From assembly GCA_009733575.1 (NCBI GenBank), contig ML770166.1, positions 1 to 16,606 on the forward strand: a stretch of 16,606 nt of DNA. Direction: 5' to 3'. Source of the stretch: Gymnopus androsaceus JB14 (Eukaryota; Basidiomycota; Agaricomycetes; Agaricales; Omphalotaceae). The notes beneath the pieces are model-generated. The model was not told the origin of the DNA. It saw only the letters and a list, made by a program, of their open reading frames with translations, and did not search any database. Both the position numbers and the translations under genes were made by a program. Each line of letters opens with the position of its first letter. Position 1 is the stretch's first letter. Below are positions 8,501 to 15,200 of the stretch, in pieces.

Positions 8501-9123
8501 ACCATCAGGAGTGAGTTCAACTGCCTGCTTCAAGGCAAAAATGGCACTCTCTATGTCACTGAGCTCTCCCAAACAGCCAAATTGTAATTCGAAAGCATTG
8601 CTGAGGTTATTCAGCAAGCCAGGCTTGCTAGGATGACCATCAGGTATCAGTTCACTTGCTTGCTCCCAGAGTTGCACAGCATTTTCAATTTGGGATATGT
8701 CTCCTGACTGTTGAAAAAACCTTGCTAGCTGGAATGCTGCATTCTGCAACTCCTGCACCTACTCAGATTCAATGAGTGATGTACATAGGGCTCTGCTGTA
8801 AAGTGAAACATACTTTCATTTCCTCATCCCTTTTCTCCATCACAGACATGCATTCAATGAGATGCAGCTCAGCAATTGCCTCATCAAACTCCTCTGATGA
8901 CAAGCTCAACAGGATCAATGCCTTCTCAAGCTCCTCTTGATCTTCTGCATTGAGCGACATATCACTTATTGTCTACATTGACTGTTTTAAGACAGGCTGC
9001 ATATTTCCTCACAAAAGCACCGCCTACCTGAGCTTCAGGTTGTTCCAATGACATATTAATGGCGTATTGAAGTTCAGCACATTCATCTTCATCCTGGGCA
9101 GAGTAGCTAGATGCTCTCTCCAT
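5563..9123 (-). CDS. UIM-TPR-CHAT caspase-like protein, one in-frame TGA
   Basis: Four exons (9123-9028, 8972-8814, 8752-6440, 6381-5563) joined by phase-0 GT...AG introns give 1128 codons plus TAA. Residues 11-28 are a canonical ubiquitin-interacting motif (acidic run, then LQYAINMSLE); a looser second one lies at ~42-60. Ten 45-residue TPR units span ~110-560. A helical linker with WGQILQLRSPLDDL follows, then the CHAT domain (about 700-1128), with WCPTGPL, catalytic His ~990 in FACHG and Cys ~1031 in SACQTA, ending in WVPFIHLG as the family does. CHAT domains are caspase/separase-like cysteine proteases; TPR-CHAT proteins in fungi are suspected of roles in cell death or recognition. Codon 277 (8179-8177) is TGA where sister units have CGA, so translation would stop there unless this is an error or a null allele. 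All other parts look intact. Confidence 0.92.
6382..6439 (-). other. CHAT gene intron 3 (58 bp)
   Basis: Donor GTG|GTAATA, branch point CTAAC, acceptor TTACAG. Phase 0. Only the CAG acceptor keeps the frame into the CHAT core; the TAG acceptor 13 bases earlier runs into a stop. It splits the CHAT domain just before the WCPTGPL motif. Confidence 0.85.
7331..8680 (-). repeat. Ten tandem 135-bp units encoding 45-residue TPR units
   Basis: A landmark (the complement of GATGGT at the PDGH codons) recurs at exactly 135-bp spacing: 7421, 7556, 7691, 7826, 7961, 8096, 8231, 8366, 8501 and 8636. Units 2-9 are nearly identical in ELTPDGHA, LGELSD and ESAI..LKQAV, while the first and last units have drifted, as expected for array edges. 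Each unit makes a TPR-like helix pair. Confidence 0.95.
8177..8179 (-). other. In-frame TGA inside TPR unit 4
   Basis: The unit reads YQS-stop-FGHLGEL where sister units read Y.SRFG. It is a single C-to-T change (CGA to TGA) on the coding strand, in a CpG. The frame continues unbroken on both sides. The same unit also has a private Leu-to-Arg change at about 8125. Confidence 0.9.
8753..8813 (-). other. CHAT gene intron 2 (61 or 55 bp)
   Basis: Donor AAA|GTATGT is near consensus. Two acceptors six bases apart, TAG|GTGCAG|, are both in phase 0, so the protein may differ by two residues (Val-Gln). The intron contains an in-frame TGA that splicing removes. Confidence 0.82.
8973..9027 (-). other. 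CHAT gene intron 1 (55 bp)
   Basis: Donor GTAGGC, acceptor TGTAG, branch-like CTTAA. Phase 0. Splicing here removes an in-frame TAG (part of the acceptor) and joins exon 1 to the frame that would otherwise appear to start at 8960. Confidence 0.75.
9028..9123 (-). other. CHAT gene exon 1 (32 codons) with UIM
   Basis: This short exon is too small to stand out alone. ATG at 9123-9121 has an in-frame TAG two codons upstream, so it is the start unless another 5' exon exists. The exon ends in CAG before GTAGGC. It encodes nearly the whole canonical ubiquitin-interacting motif: an acidic run DEDE, then L-x-x-A-x-x-x-S-L-E with Ala 21 and Ser 25. Confidence 0.8.
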
Positions 9124-10131
9124 TGCCTATCTCCTATCAGTACATGAATAAGATGTGTTATTTACATAGCTCACTGGCATCACTTAATTCTCTTGCAGAA
9201 TATTGTTGTATGCTGAGTGGCAATTGCTTTAGCTAGGACACAACACTTACCGAATCAAAAACAGAATAATCCACAACTTCGAAAAATGATATGGGCAAAA
9301 GGGACACTAGGCGTTGTGAACTTGTGCCCTTATGTACTGACCGCTATTCCAGATCCGATACAATGGCTAGTATGTCAAAGCGACAGCAGCAATGCACAAT
9401 GAACTGCTCCATCTCCGAGCACCTCGGTTACCTTCTAAGTGACATATGATGAGGCCATTCTTCACACTCACTTCATTTCCCCTGGCGTGGCTTGCTGATA
9501 GGTTCTCAGCTTGATGCCTGCAGGCCACTTGCATTTAGATCACATATATATAGCTCAACTGACTCCAGGGTTTGTGCCAGTATCCATAGAATCAGACCTG
9601 ATGAATCGGGCATTAACCGAGGGCAGAAAGTATTGACATACAAAGTAATCTAGCTTCCCAAGATAAATCACCTAAAACTTCTCATTCGTTGATGTTTGTT
9701 CATCCAATCTTCTCTCTAACCCACTGGCATGACCTTTTGTGATACCAATCCTGTGTGAAGACGTTCCCAAACTTCCAAACTTCTAGCTGCTAAACATGTC
9801 CCGGAACTTATGGATGTTCCGAAGACTCAGCGATATGACTTCTACACCATGCCCGCTATTCTTCCGATGATTGACACAGATAATCGATTCATCGATTCCA
9901 ACTGTCACTCTTCTTCGTCCAGCTCTGATATCGCAACCCTAGCCCCATAGAAGACCATTCCAATGTCCTTCCAAATTTGTCCGAGTATCTATTGGTGGAT
10001 AAGTACAAACGTTGTAGCCTCATGGTGAGCATCGTTCTGCGATGTATACATGTACAGTCATTGGCCTCGGGATATGGATCTACGATTTGATCGATAGGTT
10101 CTCTCGATATATGTTGATTTCAGCTACGAAG
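9124..10131. other. Intergenic region upstream of the CHAT gene
   Basis: This probably contains the CHAT promoter and 5' UTR. A palindromic TATATATATA run lies at about 9544-9553, roughly 420 bp upstream of the ATG. A GTG-initiated frame at 9217-9402 is not convincing. One short ATG frame at 9810-9950 is listed separately. Nothing else is recognised. Confidence 0.5.
9810..9950 (+). CDS. Doubtful 46-codon open frame
   Basis: ATG at 9810, TAG at 9948-9950. The frame is open for some 15 codons before the ATG. The sequence (MDVPKTQRYDFYTMPAILPM, then a Ser-rich tail) looks more protein-like than its surroundings, but matches nothing I know and has no flanking context. It could be an exon or relic of a lost gene. 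Confidence 0.15.
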   Translation: MDVPKTQRYDFYTMPAILPMIDTDNRFIDSNCHSSSSSSDIATLAP

Positions 10132-10870
10132 GGTATTAAAAATTCATTCATGCAATGTACGTACTATCACTAGCTCGAGGGAGAAAGCAGAGGCTTGGGA
10201 AAGAGAAAGATAATGGCATCTTGTCAGAAGATGTTTCGGACATGAATGAAAGAGAGAGGTAGCAAGCGGCGGAGCATTTCTTGAGATTAGTAACGATAGC
10301 GGTACTATACTTAACGGACGGCGAAACTGAAAGTATTTTGAAATTGATAGATATATGGAAGCAATGTGGACGGAACGAAGGAGTGAGTGGTCGGATTCTT
10401 TGATCTCCCCCATCTCCGTTTCCTACACCCTTACCAGCACCTCCGTCCTCCCCCTCTCACACGACTATACAACCAGTACCCCAATATTCCCAGTACCAGA
10501 GGCTATCAGTAGACCATTAGTACGGGTCCTCGCACGCGAAGACGGTGAGAGGAAAGAGAGCATCGTGATTTTAGGAATAAGGAAAGAAGATCTTGTCAGA
10601 GTCTAGAGAAGCGAGGCTACGTTGAGCTTTGGTCCGTATTGCTGTCAGCGAGCATAGAGGAGGCAGAAAGCGGGATGATTTTCAAGTAGAATTGGAATTC
10701 CGAGGCCTCGATCTTGGAAAGAGAGCATTGAACCCTTATGCCGGTTTTACTGCCTCTGCTGCCTCCGCCGCAGTGGTTGCGTTTTCGTTTCGATTCATGA
10801 TTAAGGTAGGCGATTCGGAGGCTCGAGTGATCGGACTCGCTTTGCACTGTGAGAGCCGAAGCACATGAAC
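10132..10870. repeat. Dispersed repeat, copy B (~740 bp)
   Basis: Second copy of the repeat at 1863-2606, in the same orientation and of nearly equal length. Its right end falls at ATGAAC, exactly where the left target duplication of the adjacent hAT-like element begins, so the transposon sits at or in the edge of this copy. Open frames inside (for example 10355-10606 plus and 10144-10413 minus) are not conserved in copy A and are not called as genes. Confidence 0.8.
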
Positions 10871-10872
10871 AT

Positions 10873-10885
10873 CAGCAAAACCTGG
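10873..10885 (+). repeat. Left terminal inverted repeat
   Basis: CAGCAAAACCTGG is the perfect reverse complement of the right end. Confidence 0.85.
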
Positions 10886-10893
10886 ATAATGGT

Positions 10894-10960
10894 CATAGCG
10901 GCCATAGCAGGTCATAGCACTATGGCTGCTATGAAATGCTATAGCTTGCTATGAGCTCCT
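10894..10960. repeat. Left subterminal CATAGC/GCTATG cluster
   Basis: Three CATAGC, two GCTATG and one GCTATAGC lie within about 65 bp of the left end. They are candidate transposase-binding sites. Confidence 0.75.
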
Positions 10961-10983
10961 ATAAGATTACCAAGTGCTCGAGC

Positions 10984-11007
10984 CAGCTGTCAATATCTTG
11001 ACAGCTG
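10984..11007. repeat. Perfect 10-bp hairpin inside the transposon
   Basis: Arms CAGCTGTCAA and TTGACAGCTG with loop TATC, immediately upstream of a TATATAG box at 11018-11024. Confidence 0.8.
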
Positions 11008-11017
11008 TCAGTCTCGC

Positions 11018-11197
11018 TATATAGCATCGAGGCATGGGTGTTTTGACTTCCCCAAGTTCTCTCCCTTCCTTCTCCCTGACTTTCATTTTTTTAAAATCAA
11101 GTCAAAGTTCTAAGTCGCTTTAGTCTGGACATCCTTGGTAAGTCTTACCCTTCAACTTTATTTTCATATATCTAATTGAGCTGCCATAACCATTTAG
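11018..11197 (+). promoter_or_regulatory. Relict promoter and intron inside the transposon
   Basis: TATATAG (11018-11024), a CT-rich stretch (11047-11093), a consensus donor GGTAAGT at 11138 and an acceptor CATTTAG ending at 11197, with branch-like CTAAT, form the order expected at the 5' end of a fungal gene. Downstream is a 28-codon ATG frame (11226-11312). This may be what is left of the transposase gene front after internal deletion. Confidence 0.35.
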
Positions 11198-11457
11198 TAT
11201 TTATTTGGTCCGGAGCTCAGATAGTATGTATATAAGCCTACGAGGAAGCAGGAGCAGCAGCGATACAAGCACTAGTGGTGAACGGGAGCGGCGGTATATG
11301 GAGCGCCAATAGTGAGTGGGAGGCATGTCCGGGTGCATAAATTACTGTATATAGAATGCAAATTTCATATGACTGATTACAAAAAGCACAAATTGTTTGA
11401 TCAAATTAGGGAGGTAATCGGAAATCAAATGATCAAATGCTTTCAAACCGGTGCATT

Positions 11458-11550
11458 CCATAGCAACCCATAGCAGCCCATAGCATTCCATAGCTCTGGA
11501 TAGATGGGGACCTTGCTATGGGTGCTATGGGTGCTATGAGTGCTGGATAG
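11458..11550. repeat. Right subterminal CATAGC/GCTATG cluster
   Basis: Four CATAGC at 10-bp spacing are followed by three GCTATG at 9-bp spacing, so two short tandem arrays face each other. Confidence 0.78.
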
Positions 11551-11575
11551 CACTATCCAGCGCTGTCCAGTACAC

Positions 11576-11588
11576 CCAGGTTTTGCTG
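11576..11588 (-). repeat. Right terminal inverted repeat
   Basis: CCAGGTTTTGCTG pairs with 10873-10885. Confidence 0.85.
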
Positions 11589-11717
11589 ATGAAAATCATG
11601 GTCTAGTGATATGATTTGAATGAATCATCTCCTTTTCACTGAAATAAATATTCATGCTCCTTGTATAATTCAAGACACTTTCTATGAATTACACTCCATG
11701 GGTGTATTAGAGTTATG

Positions 11718-11782
11718 TTCCTAAATAGGAAGTAGCAGCAGTAAGTCCACACAGGACTTAGTAGTAACGATCACACAGATCG
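11718..11782. repeat. Three consecutive short perfect hairpins
   Basis: TTCCTA-AA-TAGGAA (11718-11731), TAAGTCC-ACACA-GGACTTA (11742-11760) and CGATC-ACACA-GATCG (11768-11782). The last two share the same ACACA loop. They lie just outside the LTR. Confidence 0.7.
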
Positions 11783-11796
11783 ATGGGGGACAACGG

Positions 11797-12067
11797 TGTT
11801 ATTACAGGGTATGCTACCTAGGCTTATATACAGTCCTATGTACAAACGATATATTGGGCAAGTGGCTACTGCGTGAATATGTGTGGCTACTGTCCATACG
11901 GTATAGTGGGTACTGCGAGAGAGCAAGTGGATACGGCGAGAGACTGAGTGGAGTCTGCGAGACGATAACAGTGGAGTGCATGGGATGGTGATACAAACAA
12001 GTGGAGACTACGAGAAAGCGTTCCATGTATAGTTCGATAGAATATATTTACCTTTGATATTCCAACA
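11797..12067 (-). repeat. 3' LTR of the copia element (271 bp)
   Basis: On the minus strand it starts TGTTGGAATATC directly after the polypurine tract and ends ...TAATAACA, giving the usual TG...CA ends with a TGTT/AACA inverted repeat. The left boundary is set by this motif, not by comparison with a second LTR. It contains a degenerate tandem repeat (11862-12016). Confidence 0.85.
11862..12016. repeat. Seven degenerate 21-23 bp repeats inside the LTR
   Basis: GTGG-type unit starts lie at 11862, 11883, 11906, 11927, 11948, 11971 and 12001 (plus strand), each a variant of GTGG.TACTGCGAGA. Spacing is 21, 23, 21, 21, 23 and 30 bp. Confidence 0.75.
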
Positions 12068-12076
12068 CTCCCCTTC
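12068..12076 (-). promoter_or_regulatory. Polypurine tract
   Basis: GAAGGGGAG on the minus strand directly abuts the LTR start TGTTGG. It would prime plus-strand DNA synthesis. The pol stop codon TGA (12077-12075) overlaps it. Confidence 0.85.
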
Positions 12077-12431
12077 AAACCTTTGCTAATCCCATGGATG
12101 CTGCGAAGTGTTTGGCTTTCATCGAAGGTAAGGCTTTGGTGAAGATGTCTGCCGTCATGTTTTCGGTAGGGCAGTATGTGAGATGAATTTTACCTTCCTC
12201 GATGACGTAGCAGATGAAGTGGTATCGGATATCGATGTGTTTGGTCCTGGCATGAAAACGATCATCCTTCGCCAATGCGATGGCGGACTGATTGTCTGAC
12301 ATGATGGGGATTGCATGAGTAATTGGACCAAAGATTTCCGACAAAAGATTCCTAAGCCAGATCGCTTCCTTTGCCGCATGGGTCAAAGCGATATACTCGG
12401 CTTCCGTGGTAGATAAAGAAATGGTATCCTG
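12075..12431 (-). pseudogene. Copia RNase H region
   Basis: The frame continues from the reverse transcriptase across a TGA (12434-12432). It reads TTEAEYIAL (the catalytic Glu region), then SDNQSAIALAKD (catalytic Asp), the HARTKHIDIRYHF motif and NMTADIFTKAL, ending in TGA at 12077-12075. These are the hallmark blocks of the copia C-terminal RNase H and tether. The domain is intact in itself, but lies downstream of the nonsense codon that turned WSSKRQ-type sequence into WSSK-stop-Q. Confidence 0.9.
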
Positions 12432-13570
12432 TCATTTCGATGACCAAGATACTGCTCCGCCATTCAACATAAAAACGTACCCGGAAATAGCATGTCGATC
12501 CTCTTGGGACATAACATCCGCATCCGTGTAGCCTTGGACTGTCTCCTGGTTGCTCGTACTGAGCCAAAAGTCTCGAGTGTATTTGAGATAGGCGTAGACA
12601 TGGCATACACCATTCCAATGAGTGATGCCGGGGTTTTGTGAAAAGTGAGCAAGGATAGAGACTGCATACGTGATGTCAGGTCTCGTAGCAACGGATAAGT
12701 ACTGGAGAGCACCAAGGGCCTCTCTATAGGGTTTGTCGCGCATGAAAGCAATATCCTCGACCGTTTTGGGTGATTGGTCTTTGGTGAGGTGGATGTGGGG
12801 ATCGAAGGGAATAGAGAGTGGCTTTATATCTGAGAATCCATAGCGAGAAAGTATGGCGTCAATATATGACCGCTGGGATAGGTGAATCGTCCTATTATGG
12901 AGAGATCTTTGGATCTCGATCCCAAGTAGCCAATGGATTTCTCCGGAATCAACAACTTCGATTATAGCCCCAATATCTTTCTTTAGTTTCTCCATGATGG
13001 CCAGGGTTTCGGTAACCAATGTCATGTTGTCAACATGTATGAAAATGATGGTGAAGGGATTAGTGCGATAGAAAACAGCGTGATCAAAATCAGACCATTT
13101 AAACCCTAGTTGGGTCATGATTTCCCTGAATCGCATGTACCATTGTCGACCGGCTTGTTTAAGTCCGTAAAGTGCGAGTTTAAGCTGTAAGGTTTGACCT
13201 GGTTTTACCCCTATATCAATGCCTGGAGGTGCCTTCATAAAAATGCGTTCGTTGTCGTCCAATTTCCCGTAAAGGTAAGCTGATTTCAGTCCATTTGGTG
13301 ATAGATCTGCTTCTAGTCCGATTGCTGGTATAGCACGGGCTGATCAAGTTTCGGACGCAGATGCGAAGTTTTTTCTGGGAAGTAGTAGGTCTGGGATCTG
13401 ATTTAATCACGTTACAACCAAGACGGCTCGGTGTCCTATAATGTGACCTGTTCATCCTCTTGTCGATAGCATTTGGATGTGAGAATGTTTGCATCTGGAG
13501 GGTGGAGGACAATGTATAGGTTCACGCCTGGGAGTCTGGAGATTTCGTCTTCATGGCATCGTACCATTTT
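12432..13570 (-). pseudogene. Copia reverse transcriptase region
   Basis: The clean part (13262-12432) covers the RT palm and thumb: LALYGLKQAGRQWY, FIHVDNMTLVT, LLGIEIQR and GALQYLSVATRPDI. The usual catalytic pair DD in the YVDD-type box is D-N here (Asn codon 13028-13026), which should disable polymerisation. Upstream, HQMD and SAYLYGKLDD lie in different frames, separated by a one-base loss near 13288-13292. From there to about 13570 (the WYDAMK block) the frame changes several times and includes stops. The N-terminal part of RT is therefore destroyed. Confidence 0.9.
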
Positions 13571-13979
13571 GAGTGTCAGGGTCGTCGCATTAGCTTTCTG
13601 CAAAGATAAAGGATTCAGATTTGGATTTCTGATGTTTTACCTAGGATGCGGTAAGTGTCGCAACTATACTTCTTTCCATAGTCCTTCAATGAGTCTCTGA
13701 TTCTTGTGCTGTTTGGTTATTGTGTTTAGATTGTCTCCTGTTTTTTTTTTTGTTGGCAATCTGCTTCTGGAGCATGTGTTATGACAGTGTGTTCCACTTG
13801 TTGTGACGAGGGTGTTTCGGGTAAATGTTCCCTTAGGTCAATGCTGTGTTCCCGTCACGGGTCCTGTGCTGTGCTGTCGGAGTATTGTTTATGTAGGTCT
13901 GCTCCTCTTTGTTGTTGTGTGGTTGCGTGTTGTTGTTGGCCGCAGGTGGATATAGGTGGCATTGCGTTCGGGGTGAGTC
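13571..13979 (-). pseudogene. Decayed pol spacer between integrase and RT
   Basis: The region between integrase and RT has stops in all minus frames, Asn/Gln/Thr-rich low-complexity sequence (TG-rich on the plus strand at about 13860-13940) and a run of T at about 13741-13752. No domain is recognisable. The plus-strand frame at 13781-14038 is an antisense shadow. Confidence 0.6.
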
Positions 13980-15016
13980 CTATAGCGTCACCTTGTAGCC
14001 TGTGGTTCCAATTTGCCGGGTTCCTTTTCTCGTTTTGACATAAACAATACTGCCAAAGATTCGAAGATTAGTAATGTCCGGTTTAATACCAAACCGTTTC
14101 TCGTATGGAGTGGCCATTCCAATGGCTTTCTTCGGCGTCCTGTTCCAAACATATACCGCATATTTCATCATGAATCCCCAAAGCCATTTCGGGAGTCCTG
14201 ATGAGATCAAAAGACTTCGAACTGCATTAGCAACGTTCGATGTGCGCGTTCCGCTATACCATTGTGTTCCGGGGTGTCGTGTACCGTGAGACGTCGTCGT
14301 GTCCCAATGCGTTCCAGATATGCCGTGAATTCGTTACTGAGAAATTCTCCCCCTCGATCAGAGTGGAGAACTTTAACAGTTGTGCCGTATTGAGTTTGGA
14401 GACCTGTTTGGAGAACCACGTACTGTGCGAATGACTCGTCCTTCGACTTCATTTGGGGTTCCTCCAACCAGTCAGTTGCTTCGTCAACTAGAGTCAGCGT
14501 GTAAGTGCAATGGTTTACCGTCCTGACTTGTGATGGTCCCCACACGTCCATGTGGAAGATGTCTCCAAAATTCTCCGCACGTGGAGATGATCGCACCTGA
14601 GCGATAGGATACCTGGATGCTTTCCCAAGCATACAAGCGCGGCATTCTGGTTCGTCCATTTGCTTCGGATCCAATCCGATTCCACGAACCTGGTTGTCTC
14701 GGAACATATGCTTCACGTAAGCATAGTTGAGGTGACCTAAGATGCAGTGTGCCTCGTAAAGAGATACCAATCTGCCGATCTTAGTCGAATAAGCGTGTTC
14801 CCGTGATGGGATCTGGTATAGTCCGTTAATCTTTGGGATAACTCCCACGAGATTTCCCTGGCGATCTCTGATCGTCATTTTACCATTTGCGGTGTGGATG
14901 GCGTAACCATCATCGTCGAGTTTTCCCAGTGATACGAGTGTGTTGGGAGTGTCTGGACATAGAAGGGTGTTGGGGAGCTTTAACATTCTTATTTCTTGTT
15001 TCGAATGTTGGAAGTC
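13980..15016 (-). pseudogene. Copia integrase region, frameshifted
   Basis: The HHCC zinc motif (EAHCILGHLNY ... ECRACMLGK) is followed by the catalytic core: D in HMDVWGPSQV (about 14550), D in LHSDRGGEF (about 14355) and E in PEHNGIAER (about 14265), so the D,D-35-E set is complete. Near 14224-14227 one base seems lost, after AHRTLL, and the sequence continues in another frame as SLLISSGLPKWLWG and WNRTPKKAIGM, stopping at 13980. The front joins protease through another one-base shift (15016-15018). Confidence 0.92.
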
Positions 15017-15200
15017 CCAGATGGAGTGTGCCGGAGATGTTTGCCGTGAAGGTTTCCGCGTTAGCGGCCTGAATGACTCGTGTTGGAATCTCCCGTTGAT
15101 TCCTGAGTTCGTCGGTGAGTGGCGTCATGTGGGTAGAGCATCCGGAGTCAAAAAGAATTGCTCCGTAACTGTGGGCTGCAGCGTAAGCGTGATCACCTTT
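15017..15200 (-). pseudogene. Copia aspartic protease region
   Basis: The active site reads ILFDSGCSTHMTPL (about 15128-15158), the DSG form usual in copia proteases with a following STHM. It is out of frame with gag (apparent loss of one A in the A-run at 15198-15201) and with integrase (apparent extra G at 15016-15018). As it stands it could not be made as part of a gag-pol polyprotein. Confidence 0.85.

Larger units (their letters stand above)
10873..11588. mobile_element. hAT-like non-autonomous DNA transposon (716 bp)
   Basis: It is bounded by 13-bp perfect terminal inverted repeats, CAGCAAAACCTGG at 10873-10885 and CCAGGTTTTGCTG at 11576-11588. Outside them lie ATGAACAT (10865-10872) and ATGAAAAT (11589-11596), an 8-bp target duplication with one mismatch. 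TIRs that start with CAG and 8-bp duplications are hallmarks of the hAT superfamily. Inside each end are clustered CATAGC or GCTATG hexamers (at least 12 in all), like the subterminal transposase-binding arrays of known hAT elements. No transposase is encoded, so it would need one supplied in trans. A promoter-like and intron-like segment remains inside. Confidence 0.82.

Noticed and set aside
7331..8680. Regular repeat array resembling CRISPR or a plain minisatellite
   Set aside because: The 135-bp period is an exact multiple of three, the units encode a TPR-like protein repeat in a long open frame, and there are no unique spacers.
8769..8960. A separate 63-residue protein starting at 8960
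   Set aside because: The frame has a near-consensus donor (GTATGT) at 8813 joining it to the TPR exon in phase 0 and a phase-0 acceptor upstream joining it to exon 1, so it is an internal exon of the CHAT gene.
9217..9402. 61-codon plus-strand open frame
   Set aside because: It begins with GTG, not used as a start in fungal nuclear genes at meaningful rate, and has no family features.
13781..14038. 85-codon Cys-rich plus-strand frame
   Set aside because: It is antisense to the decayed copia pol; the cysteines come from TG-rich low-complexity sequence.
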